Below are positions 12,901-23,736 of a stretch of 28,950 nt of DNA, one piece after another (position 1 is the stretch's first letter; every line of letters begins with the position of its first letter). Origin of the DNA: Pinguiococcus pyrenoidosus. Its lineage: Eukaryota; Sar; Pinguiophyceae; Pinguiochrysidales; Pinguiochrysidaceae. Made by a program: the position numbers and the translations under genes. Below the pieces are notes generated by a model. That model ran no database searches. It saw nothing but the letters and a program-made list of their open reading frames with translations, and had not been told where the DNA came from. Location: positions 881 through 29,830 of the forward strand of contig JAAMXY010002392.1 of the NCBI GenBank assembly GCA_019677205.1. Direction: 5' to 3'.

Positions 12901-15900
12901 GCTACGCCGGACGGACGGAGCTGCCGGACAACCTCAAGGCCCTCATGCGGCCCGTGGCGATGATGGTCCCCGACCTTGCGATGATTGCGGAGGTCATCCT
13001 AGCGGCGGAGGGATTCCGCGACGCGCGGAACCTTGCGAAGAAGACCATCACGCTGTACAACCTGATGATTCAGCAGCTGTCCAAGCAGGACCACTACGAC
13101 TACGGCCTCCGGAACTTGAAGGCGGTCTTGACCATGGCTGGGTCTCTCAAGCGCGCGGACCCCGACATGAACGAGGAGGCGATCTTGATGAGGGCGCTCC
13201 GGGACATGAACTTGCCCAAGTTCATCAAGGACGACGAACGGCTCTTTCGGCTCCTGCTCGGCGATCTTTTCCCGTCGCTGGAGCTCACCATGTCCGTCTA
13301 CGAGACGCTGCAGCGCGCTGTGGAGGCTGAGCTGGAGCGCGAGGGCCTGCAGAGGCACCCGTTCATCATCGGGAAGATCATCCAGCTGTACGACTCCAAG
13401 GCCACCCGGCACTGCAACATGCTGGTGGGGAAGACCTACGCCGGCAAGAGCGTGGCGTGGAAGGCGCTGAAAGCCGCCAAGACCACGCTGAGCAAGACCG
13501 AGAGCGACAGCGACGGGCAATACGTACCGGTCTTCAGCTACGTGATCAACTCCAAGAGCGTCACTCTCAACGAGCTCTATGGCGCGTACGACCTGGCCAC
13601 CTTCGAGTGGGCCGACGGCATTCTGAGCACCATCTTCAAGAGCTGCAGCATGAACGAGAAGGCGCTGGAGAGCTGGATCATGTTCGACGGCCCCGTGGAC
13701 GCCATGTGGATCGAGAGCATGAACAGCGTCATGGACGACAATCGCATCTTGACCCTCATCAACGGCGACCGCATCCCGCTCACCAACTCCATGTCGCTGC
13801 TGTTCGAGGTCGAGGATCTGTCTGTGGCGTCTCCAGCGACGGTGTCCCGCGCCGGCATGATCTACATGGACGTGGACGAGCTCGGGTGGCAGCCGCTGGT
13901 GGCCTCGTGGCTAGCCGAAACGTTTGGCAGCTATGCCGAAGCCGCTGAGCTGCGAACCTTCCACAATGGCTTGTTCAGCAAGTACGTCGAGCCCGTGCTG
14001 GCGGAGAAGACGCGGAGGTGCTCGAGCCCCATTCCCGTCCCCGACGTGTGCGCGATCCGCACGCTCACGCGCTTGTACGACAGCTTCTGCACCGCCGAGA
14101 ACGGCGTCGACTTCTCCAAGGGTCTGCAGCCGGTGCAAAGCATGGCGGAGAAGTGGTTCGTCTTCTCCCTAATCTGGTCCGTCATGGCGGCTCTGGACGA
14201 GACCAGCCGTGGCATCATGGACGCCTTCCTTCGGGACATCGAGGCGCAGTTCCCGCCCACGGGCTCCGTTTATGACTATGTGGTGAACGCCGCCAAGGGT
14301 GACTGGGAGCACTGGGACGTGCGCGTCCCGAGCTTTCGCCCTCGGCCCCACATGGCGTTCCACGAGATGCTAGTGCCGACGGTGGATACCACGCGGCACT
14401 CGTTCATCGTGTCGACGCTCATGATGCGCAAGTTCGCAGTGCTGCTGGTCGGCGCGCCCGGCACAGGCAAGACGGTGCTGGCAGAGCAGCTGCTGGCGTC
14501 GCTGCCCGAGAGCCACAGCAGCCTCACCATGAACTTCTCCTCGTCCACCGACAGCGGCGCGACGCAGGGAGTGATCGAGGGCGCCATGGAGAAGCGCTCC
14601 AAAGACAAGCTGGGACCGGTGGGCGGCACGCAGATGATCCTGTTCATCGACGACTTTAACCTGCCCAAGAAGACCAGCGCCGAGTCGCCCTTCCAGCCGC
14701 CGTTGGAGCTGCTGCGACTGTGGATGGACTATGGCGGCTGGTACGACCGCGTCAAGTGCTCGTGGCGCTTCTTGCTCGACTCGCAGCTGCTGGTGGCCAT
14801 GGCGCCGCCCAGCGGCGGCCGAGAGGTTATCAGTGCGCGCACGCAAAGCCGTTTCGACGTGCTCAACCTGGTGTTCCCCGCGGACGCACAGGTGCACCGC
14901 ATCTTCGAGAGCATCTTGGCGCCGTGCCTGGCCCAGTTCGAGAGCGACATCAAGCATCTGGCGGCGAAGCTGCCCGTGGCCACGCTCAAGCTGTATCGCG
15001 AGGTGGTGAAGACGTTCTTGCCCACGCCCAGCAAGGCGCAATACCTGTTCAATATCCGCGACGTGGCCAGGATCATCCAAGGCGTGCGCCAGGTGGCGGC
15101 GCAGCTCTACGACAGCGTTGACGACGTGCTGCGTCTCTGGGTGCATGAGAGCATGCGCGCCATCTCCGACCGCTTTTTGCTTGACGACGCGCAGGACGAG
15201 GCCAACTTCGTGGAGATGCTGGGGTCGCTCTTGAAGTCCCAGTTCGACGCGTCCTGGGCGGCGCTGATGGACGACTGCGACGACCCGAGCCAGGGGCCCA
15301 TCTTTGGCAGCTTCCTGCGCGACGACGCAGCCTACGCGGAGTGCCGGGACTTCGGCACCTTGAAGGCGCTCTTGGAGGAGAAGTTGGACGAGTACAACTT
15401 GGAGCCCAAGTTGCTGCCCATGGAGCTGGTGCTGTTCAAGGACGCCATTCGCCACGTCTGCCGCATCCATCGCGTGCTGATGCTACCCCGTGCCAACCTC
15501 ATGCTCATTGGCGTGGGCGGCAGCGGGCGCCAGTCGCTCACGAGGTTGGCGTCCTTTGTTGCGGAGTACGACACCTTCAGCATCGAGATCAGCAAGCAGT
15601 ACCGCAGCGTCGAGTTCCGCGACGACCTCAAGCGTCTGCTGCTCCAAGCCGGCGGCAACGCCAGGCCCACCACGTTTCTGTTCAACGACCAGCAGATCAA
15701 GGAGCCTAGTTTCTTGGAAGACGTGGCCAACGTGCTGAGCGCCGGCATGGTGCCCAACCTCTTCGCCAAGGACGAGCTACCTGGTGTCTACGACGCCGTG
15801 CGGAAGGACGCGAAGAAGGCCGGCGTGGACGAGACACCAGCGGCGCTGTGGAAGTTCTTCCTCGGCCGCGTGCGCGACAACTTGCATGTGGTACTATGCA

Positions 15901-18900
15901 TGAGTCCCGTGGGCGCGGCCCTCCGCACGCGCATAATGATGTACCCATCGTTGGTGAACTGCACCACGATCGACTGGTTCCAGACGTGGCCAGCGGAGGC
16001 ATTGCAGGAAGTGGCGATCAAGTTCCTCACAGAGGATCTACTGAGCGACGCCGACACCAAGCTGCGCGTGGCGCGCGTTTTCTCGCAGATCCACCTGGAC
16101 GCCATCCGCCTGTCGCGTCGCATGCTGAGCGAGCTCAAGCGCCACAACTACGTCACGCCCACGCACTACCTGGAGCTGGTCAGGGGCTACGGCACACTGC
16201 TCCGCGAGAAGCGTCGCGAGCTGTGCGTGGCAAAGGAGAAGCTGGCCAGCGGCCTGGCCAAGCTGGAGGACGGGCGCGCGCAGGTGGAGACCATGTCGGA
16301 GCAGCTGGCCAAGAAGCAGCAGGTGGTGGCGCAGGCGCAGAAGAAGGCCGAGGAGTTGCTGCTAGAGATTGTTGCCGAGCGCCGCGTGGCCGACGAGCAA
16401 CGCAACTCGGTGGAAGCCGAGGGCGCCAAGATCGCCAAGGACGAGCAGGCCTGCCTGGCCATCGCCGCCGACGCGGAAGCCGACTTGAACGTGGCGCTGC
16501 CGGCCCTGCAGAAGGCCATGGGCGAGGTGGACAAGCTGGAGAAGGGCGACATCTCCGAGGTCAAAGCCTACAGCAAGCCGCACGTGTTGGTGGAGAAAGT
16601 GCTGGCGGCGGTGATGATCCTGTTCGGCAAGTCGATCGACTGGGCGACGGCCAAGAAGACGATCAGCGAGGCCAACTTCTTGCAGCGCGTCAAGGGATAC
16701 GACAAGGACAACGTGCCCGACGCCAAGATCAACAAGATCAAGAAGTACGTGAGCATGGATGACTTCCAGCCCACAGAGGTGGCCAAAGTGTCCCGCGCCG
16801 CCGCCGCGCTGTGCACCTGGGTCCACGCCATCTTCGTTTACGCCAATGTCGCCAAAGACGTGGCGCCCAAACGCGCACGCCTGAAGGACGCGCAGCGCAC
16901 GCTGGCGCAGAAGCAGGCAGCACTGCGCGACGCTCAGGCACAGCTTCAGGAAGTGCAGCAAAAGCTGGACTCCTTGGAGCTGCGGCACCGCGCCAGCGTG
17001 GACCAGAAGAACCAGCTGCGCGACGAGGCGGAGAGCTTGGAAGACAAGCTGGCGCGCGCGGAGAAGCTGATCAGCGGCCTCGGCGGCGAGTTCGAGCGCT
17101 GGCAAGTATCCATCCAAACCTTCGATACGCGAATCAGCGCTTTGCCCGGCGACGTTCTGGTGGCCTGCGGCGTCCTCACGTACACCGGGCCCTTCGACAC
17201 CGTGTACCGCGACGCCATCGTTCCAGGCTGGCTCCGAAGCTTGCAAGAGCAGGCGCTGCCGTGCAGCCAGCACTTTCGCTTCAGCAGCTTCCTGGCCAGA
17301 GCGACGGACGTGCGGACCTGGAACTTGCAGGGCCTGCCCAGCGATGACTTCTCCACCGAGAACGGCGTCATCGTGACCCGCGGAGCGCGCTGGCCCCTCA
17401 TGATCGACCCGCAGGCGCAGGCCAACAAGTGGGTGCGGCGCATGGAGGGCTCCGAGCTCCGAGTCATCGACCTCAAGATGAAAGACTTCCTACGCGAAGT
17501 GGAGAGCGCCATCACCTACGGCCAGCCCGTGCTGCTGCAAGACGTGCTGGAGGAGCTGGATCCCGCGCTGGAGCCCGTGTTGGCCAAGGCCGTCATCCGC
17601 GTGGGCAACCGAGAAGTTCTGCGCCTGGGAGATAAGGAACTGGACTATTCGGCGGACTTCCGCCTGTACATCACCACCAAGCTGGGGAACCCGCACTACA
17701 CGCCGGAGGTGAGCACCAAGGCCAACATCGTGAACTTCTCCGTGAAGCAGCAGGGTCTGGAGGCGCAGCTGCTGGCCAACGTGGTGCTGGAGGAGCAGCC
17801 CGAGCTGGAGAGCCAAAAGTCCGAGCTCACCGTGCGCGTGGCCGATGGCAAGAAGAAGCTGGAAGAGCTGGAGGACGACATTCTCAGGCTCCTGAGCGAG
17901 TCCACCGGTTCCCTTCTGGATGATGTGGAGCTCATCAAGACGCTCCAGGTGTCCAAGACCACCTCCGAGGAGGTGACCAAGCAGCTGCAGGTGGCCGAGG
18001 ATACCGAGCGCTTCATCGATGTCGCGAGGGAAGGGTATCGCGCGGCCGCGATTCGCGCCAGCTTGACGTACTTTGTGCTCCACGACCTGTCGCGCGTGGA
18101 TCCCATGTACCAGTTCAGCCTGGACGCGTACGTGGAGCTGTTCAACCAGTCCATCCGCGCGTCCCGCGCCAGCAGCAGCGACAACGTAGCGGAGCGCTGC
18201 AACAACATCAACGCGTTTCACACGCTGGCCATCTACCGCTACGTGTGTCGCGGCTTGTTCGAACGCCACAAGATCCTGTTCAGCCTGCAGCTGTGCTTCA
18301 AGATCCTGCAGAACGACGCCAAGCTGCCCCGGGACGAATTCGACTTCTTCTGCTTCGGCGGCGGCCTGGTGGACCGCGACGCGCAGCGCGCCAACCCGTG
18401 CGCCGACTGGCTGGACGAGGCCGCCTGGGACGGCGTGACCGAGCTGGACAAGCTGGGCGCCATGACCGGCCTGGCGTCGTCCTTCGAGCAGATCCCACGC
18501 GACTGGAAGGCGTGGTTCTTGAGCGCCGCGCCCGAGGAGACGCGCCTGCCGGCGGACTGGGAGAACAAGTGCAGCAATTTGCAGAAGATGTGCATCCTTC
18601 GCGCGCTGCGTGTGGACCGCTGCCTCTTCGCCGCCGCCAATTTTGTCAAGGCCAACATGGGGCCCAACTTCGTGGACCCGCCGGCCTTCGACTTGGGGGC
18701 CATCTACACTACATCCACACGCTACTCGCCGCTGGTGTTCGTGCTGTCGCCCGGCGTGGACCCCACGGCCAACGTGTTCACGCTGGCCAAGCAGCTGGAC
18801 GTGCAGGTGGACAACTGTGCGCTGGGCCAAGGCCAGGCACCCACCGCCGTGCGACTGCTCAGCAAAGGCCGCAAGATGGGCAACTGGGTGTTCCTGGCCA

Positions 18901-20569
18901 ACTGTCATCTCATGCTCAGCTGGATGCCCACGCTCGAGAAGATCATCGAGGCGTATGTGGCGGCGCAGGACGCACACGAGAAGTACCGTCTCTGGTTGTC
19001 GTCCACGCCGCATCCGCACTTCCCGATCAGTATCTTGCAGAGGGGTATCAAGATGACGACGGAGCCGCCGCGCGGCCTGCGCGCCAACCTGCTCAAGCTG
19101 TACAACGTGGTGACGGACGAGCAGTTCGCGCGCTGCGGGCAGCAGGCCAAGTACAAGAAGCTGCTGTTCGCGCTGTGCTGGTTCCACGCCATCCTGCTGG
19201 AGCGCCGCAAGTTCAAGAGCCTGGGCTTCAACATTCCGTACGACTTTAACGAGTCCGACTTCGCCATCTGCCACGACCTCATCATCGTCTTCCTGGACGA
19301 ATACCCCGACGCCACGCCGTTCGACGCCATGCGCTATCTCATCGCGGAGGCCAACTACGGCGGCCGCGTGACCGACAGCTGGGACCGCCGTCTGGTCAAC
19401 GTGTACATCAACCAGTTCATCTGCGAAGACGCCATCGGCGTCCCGAAGTACGCGCTGAGTGAGCGGCCCGAGTACTTCATTCCGCCCGACGCCGACATCG
19501 ACGGCTACAAGGCCTACGTTTCCGAGCTGGAGCAGACCGACCACCCCGGCGCCTTCGGCCAGCATCCCAATGCCGACATTGCGTCGCAGAAGGAAGATTC
19601 CCTGAACTTGCTCTTCACCATCATCAGCCTCCAGCCCAAGACGGTGACGGCCGGCGAGGAGAGTCCGATGGAGAAAGTGGCGAAGCAAGCCACGGTGCTC
19701 CAGGACGCGGTGCCGGACACCTTCGACGAGCGGAAGCTTCGCGCCGACTTGGCGGCTAGGACCGATCCGGACCCCTTGAAGACCGTGCTTCTTCAGGAGG
19801 TCGATCGCTACAACCGCTTGCTGCACTCGATCCTGTCGTCCTTGTCCGATCTCCGGCTGGCGGCGCAAGGCCTGGTGGTGATGACCGCGGCGCTCGAGGA
19901 GGTCATGAACGCGTTCTTGGAGCTCAAGGTGCCGGCGCTTTGGTCGAAGTGCTACCCTTCGCTCAAGCCGCTGGGCCCGTGGATGAGGGACCTGAACACG
20001 CGCTGCAGTCAGCTGCACACCTGGGCGGGGAAGGGCGTGCCAGCCACCATGTGGCTCCCGGGCCTCACCTACCCGACGAGCTACCTCACCGCGCTTCTGC
20101 AGACGTCGGCTCGGAAGAATGGGATCGCCATCGATACCCTCAGCTGGGAATTCCCCATCGTCCCGCAGGAGGCCAGCAGCATCTCACAGCCGCCAAAGGA
20201 CGGCGCGTACGTCACGGGCTTGTTCCTGGAGGGAGCTAGGTGGGAGATGGACCCCGGCTGCCTGAGCGAGCCGAGTCCCATGGAGCTGCACTCGGCGATG
20301 CCTGTGATCCACTTCAAGCCCGCGGAAATGAGAAAGAAAGCGGCCAAAGGGTTCTACAGCTGCCCGTTGTATTTGTATCAGGTGAGGGAAGGGCGCGAAG
20401 CAAGACGGAGACTTGGGAAGGAGGCTCACAAGCGAGGTTTTCGCAGGTGCGCACGGGGACACGAGAGCGACCGTCGTACGTCTGTACCATCGACTTGCGC
20501 AGCGGCGATCACCCGTCAGACTTTTGGGTGAAGCGCGGCACCGCGTTGCTGCTTTCGCTCAATGTGTAG
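6963..20569 (+). CDS. DNAH2: axonemal inner-arm dynein heavy chain, DNAH2 / I1(f) 1-beta type
   Basis: This is the motor subunit of a two-headed inner dynein arm (I1/f, beta chain), which controls ciliary waveform. Exon 1 (6963-20381) holds 4473 uninterrupted codons. A 65-nt intron (GTGAGG...TCGCAG) leads to exon 2 (20447-20569), giving 4513 aa. Landmarks are the N-terminal tail and linker (to about residue 1800), AAA1 P-loop GPAGTGKT (1875-1882) with Walker B CFDEFN (1925-1930), AAA2 GKTYAGKS (2156-2163), AAA3 GAPGTGKT (2497-2504) and AAA4 GVGGSGR (2850-2856). The antiparallel stalk with the microtubule-binding tip lies at about 3080-3385, followed by AAA5, AAA6 and the C-terminal domain. 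The DNAH2 subtype is judged from C-terminal segments such as RRKFKSLGFNIPY, FGQHPNADIASQ, MRKKAAKGFYSCPLY and IDLRSG, then the terminal FWVKRGTALLLSL, which exists only after splicing. An alternative start (7035, better Kozak context) would remove 24 residues. Confidence 0.93.
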
Positions 20570-20735
20570 AGACGCGAGGCGTGCGTGGATACGGAGATGG
20601 ACACGAAGACGGGCACGAATCTCGATATGAACATGGGATGCGAGAGTTGGCACACAGCGGCAGAAGGCGTTCAAGCCGAATATGATAACAAGGACAGGCT
20701 TGTGTGCGCGACAGCTTCGGGACCGCTGATTCTCT

Positions 20736-21899
20736 CTACAGGCCATTCTCCTGCTTGAACACCTCGTAGGCTTCGTTGAGGTGACTGCAGATCAGTCCGG
20801 CGATCACCTGATGCTCCAGGCTGAGGTTGTACCGTGTGATTTTGTCGGCGTGGACTACCGTCATGGCCTTCAGATATGCCACGCGAACCTGCCGCACACG
20901 CCAGAGAAAGGCTCTCAGTGGGCTGCAAGTCACTTCAGCAGGAGCTCAACCTCGAGCATCACGCATCTGGCGTACCTTCTTCGGCTCCAGGAGGTCGCCG
21001 ATGCTGTAGCCCTTCCATTTGGCGCCAGGGTAAAGCACTTGATCGAGCGTGGACAGCAGATTCATCAGCGGCTTCGGCTTTCCATTCTGCGTCGCCCAGT
21101 TGCGGATTCTCGGCCGGTGCCTCATGCGCAGCTCCTCCTCCTCCGCATCGTCCCCGCCCGCCGCCCCCCTCTTCGCTTCCGCCTGCGCCTCCACCGGGGT
21201 CTTCTGGCCCATCATGAAGTCCAGGTCACTCGCGAAGCCCGGCGCCGCCGCCGGCGCCGCGGCCGGCGACGCCGGGCCCGGCGCGACGATGTCATCGTCA
21301 TCGTCGATGTCGTCCTGCACCACTCCCGGCCTCGGTGGCGTCGGCGTCGCAGACGCAGCGGCCGGCGCGCTCTTCTGGTCAGGGGCAAACGCCATGAAGT
21401 CCGGCGACTGGGGCGAGGCCGCTGGCGGCGCCGGCGGCGGCGCTCTCCTCGGCGGCGCCGTGGGGCCGTTGGGCGCCGGCGCTTGCTTGGCTTGTTGACG
21501 CTGCTGCTGCTGCAGCTGCTGGCGCTGGCGCTGGCGCTGCTTCTGGGTGACATCTGCCAAGGCTGCGCGGTAGCGCAGCACGGCGCTCTTGTCCACCGCC
21601 TTCTTCTTCAAGCTGGTGGGCTGCGGCTCTCCGGCGTTCATGGTGCTCAAGCGCAGCACTTGTGCGCACACGCGGCCGCGGTACTTGGGAAGGACCTCCT
21701 TGGGGTCCACCACGTCCTTCCAGACATAGCCGCTCCTCTGGTCGTCGACTTGGAAGCGGAAGTGGAGACCCTCTTGCGCTGTAGGAAAGTGGAGTAAGAA
21801 GTCGCCTAAGGTGCTCACGGGCTTCTCGAACGCGTTGGGCTCCTCCAGCGACTCGCCGCGGCTGCCGTGGTAGTAGTACAGGCACATGGTACTCGCCAT
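20736..21899 (-). CDS. DIX-domain protein with C-terminal auxilin-type J-domain (HAD instead of HPD)
   Basis: The 358-aa product has two exons, 21899-20976 and 20888-20736, joined in phase 0 across an 87-nt intron (GTACGC...CGGCAG). Residues about 4-84 resemble a DIX domain, the head-to-tail polymerising module of Dishevelled, Axin and SOSEKI proteins: CLYYYHG, STLGDF, FRFQVDD, then LPKYRGRV. A Gln/Arg-rich run (about 105-130) and a long Pro/Ala/Asp linker with DFM-containing pieces follow. Residues about 271-358 match the auxilin/GAK J-domain: LMNLLSTLDQVLYPGAKWKG, a DLLEPKKVR helix made by the splice, YLKAMTVV, and a last helix ending LNEAYEVFKQENGL. Auxilins recruit Hsc70 to strip clathrin from vesicles. 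The Hsp70-activating HPD motif reads HAD (321-323), with Ala for Pro, so activity may be changed. The ATG at 21899 has a strong context (AAAATGG). The stop is 166 bp from the convergent dynein stop. Confidence 0.8.
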
Positions 21900-22444
21900 T
21901 TTGCGCCACAAGAAAGCGCGGATTCAAAGAAGTTGGAAGCACCAAAAACGGCGGCGTTGGCGAAACTCTCTCGCGAGCTGGGGAAGCGCACCGCGTATGG
22001 AGCTGTGTTAGAGCGGAGGTGGCAGATTCTCGGAACGGATGGTGCGTTGTAAGGCGATAGCAAGGAAAGCTATCTTCTTCGAGACGCGTCATTGGATGTG
22101 TGGATGACTGACACCCCAGAAAAAGGCCTTATTATCATTCTTACTAGCATGAAAACAATATCTTATATCTTATTTCTCTTTCCAATGTCCCAGATCAGAA
22201 ATCAATTTTGATAAACGGTGATATTCAGAGTATGAAATCTGATTATTATAACCAAAATTACAAAAATAACTATCGAAAATACTAAAAGTAAACATCTCTA
22301 GGTAACGTTACCCAAGCATTTTCCGATATCTGTCCTATCGGCTTCCCGCCATTTTTTCATCTTCACTTCCGTGCAAAGAGCGCAATCGGGATCCCAAAGC
22401 AACGCAACATTCATGGCCAGATCTCCACTTCTTTCCCCACGTGG
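21900..22444. promoter_or_regulatory. divergent promoter region between the DIX-J gene and TilS
   Basis: This 545-bp region has a strongly AT-rich core (about 22110-22320) between GC-rich flanks. E2F-like matches lie at both edges: TTTTGCGCCA at 21899-21908 overlapping the DIX-J start, TTGGCGAAA at 21957-21965, and TTCCCGCCATTTTTT at 22343-22357 on the TilS side. CCAAT elements are at 22091-22095 (inverted) and 22182-22186. No gene was recognised inside. Confidence 0.5.
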
Positions 22445-23713
22445 ATGAGGCTGCAGCTCAGGACCGCCATTTGGTTGCTAACCTGCGCCGCTCGCGCGGC
22501 CCTGCCGCCCCGGAGCCTACTGCGCGCGACGCCGCGCGCCTCCAGATGGCACAGCAGTACAAAAGCGGCGCTGTTGCCGCGCTTCGAAGCGGGGCTGCAG
22601 AGATGTGGCGTGCCACTTGACGGGAGCGGTACCGTGGTGCTGTCTGTCAGCGGCGGAGTGGACAGCATGGCGCTTTTTCACCTGCTGCGGCGCTCCGAGG
22701 GGATCGAGCTGGTCGTGGTGCACTTCAACCACGGCTTTCGCGCGGCTTCAGCCGAGGAGGAGTCCTTCGTGCAGCGCATCTGCGAGGGCGAAGCGGTGCC
22801 ATGCCATGTGGTCCGCGCAGACGCGGTCGACGGCAACGCGCTGCAGCTGGACCAGCACGCCGCCGGCCAGCGAGGAGTGCAGGCGGGAAGCCGCCGGTGG
22901 CGGCGGCAGCATCTCTTCCGCATTTCCAAGGAAGTGCAGGAGCAGGCGCCGGATCGTCAGGTCTTTGTTGCCGCTGCGCACCACCAGGACGATCAGATGG
23001 AGACTCTGCTGCTGAAGATCCTGCGAGGCGTGCATCTCACCAACGTGCACGGCATGCGATACCGGACGCCTTTGACGGCTAGCGACGCCGCCAACCAAGG
23101 CGATGCACGCAGCGCGGACAGCTTCCCTCTCGTACGGCCGCTTCTCGGGGTGAGGAAGCAGGAGCTGGTTGAGTTCATGGAGGAGGCCGGCTTCGAGTGG
23201 CGCGAGGATGAGTCGAATCATGACACGGACAGCGGCTACCTGCGAAACCGAATACGGAACGAGCTCCTGCCGCTGCTCCGCGACATCTCGCCGGGTGGCG
23301 ACCAGGGTCTGCAGAAGAGACTGCAGAACATGTGCGCCCAGTCCGATGAGCTCAAGGAGGCTAGAGACATCTTCCTGAGCAGCAAGCACGACCTGATCGA
23401 GGACGCCGTGTCCGGCCGCGGCGTCGACGTGCGCGAGCTGCTAGACCTTCCCAGGTTCGCATCCACCGCCGTCCTCCAGTACCTCCTTGGCGCAGCAAGG
23501 CCCGGCCGCTTTGGAGAGGGGGCCGTGTCCGGTGCCGGAGAGCCACCCAAGAGCTACGATCCGCCCAGCGTGGTCGGCTACGAGAAGGCCATCGAACTGC
23601 TGGATGAAGTCCAGGTCCATCAGCTGCGGAATGCGCACAGGTGGGCCATAGATGTGGGTAAGGGCCTGCGCATTCGAGTTGCCAAGGGCCGAGTGTACGC
23701 GGATCACGGGTGA
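22445..23713 (+). CDS. tilS: tRNA(Ile)-lysidine synthase-like protein, nuclear, organelle-targeted
   Basis: TilS converts the wobble C of tRNA-Ile(CAU) to lysidine with ATP and lysine, so that the tRNA reads AUA and is charged with Ile instead of Met. In eukaryotes it acts only in plastids or mitochondria. The intronless 422-aa product has the N-type PP-loop SGGVDS (69-74), HFNHGFR (93-99), AHHQDDQMET (178-187), RPLLGVRKQEL, DESNHDTDSGYLRNRIRNEL and a degenerate C-terminal part, slightly shorter than typical bacterial forms. Residues 1-60 are an added leader: a hydrophobic segment (TAIWLLTCAARA, 8-19) and then a basic, Ser/Arg-rich stretch. This could be a signal plus transit peptide for a complex plastid, but a mitochondrial presequence is also possible. 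The stop is 23 bp from the convergent PEX14 stop. Confidence 0.85.
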   Translation: MRLQLRTAIWLLTCAARAALPPRSLLRATPRASRWHSSTKAALLPRFEAGLQRCGVPLDGSGTVVLSVSGGVDSMALFHLLRRSEGIELVVVHFNHGFRAASAEEESFVQRICEGEAVPCHVVRADAVDGNALQLDQHAAGQRGVQAGSRRWRRQHLFRISKEVQEQAPDRQVFVAAAHHQDDQMETLLLKILRGVHLTNVHGMRYRTPLTASDAANQGDARSADSFPLVRPLLGVRKQELVEFMEEAGFEWREDESNHDTDSGYLRNRIRNELLPLLRDISPGGDQGLQKRLQNMCAQSDELKEARDIFLSSKHDLIEDAVSGRGVDVRELLDLPRFASTAVLQYLLGAARPGRFGEGAVSGAGEPPKSYDPPSVVGYEKAIELLDEVQVHQLRNAHRWAIDVGKGLRIRVAKGRVYADHG

Positions 23714-23736
23714 GAGCAAGCCAACGAAGAAGCTGG

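Noticed and set aside
17490-20018. An 842-codon open frame antisense to dynein, plus others of 300-600 codons along the gene
   Set aside because: Same compositional effect as above. They are His/Leu/Arg/Val-rich with no domain, while the dynein frame is continuous through them.
20382-20531. Dynein frame reading straight on to a stop at 20531
   Set aside because: It contains a clean GTGAGG...TCGCAG intron. Splicing restores the conserved dynein C-terminus in exon 2, which the unspliced frame lacks.
20781-21797. A 338-codon + strand open frame over the DIX-J gene
   Set aside because: It is antisense to the Pro/Ala and Gln-rich linker, Arg-rich and repetitive. The minus strand has two recognisable domains and a consistent splice.
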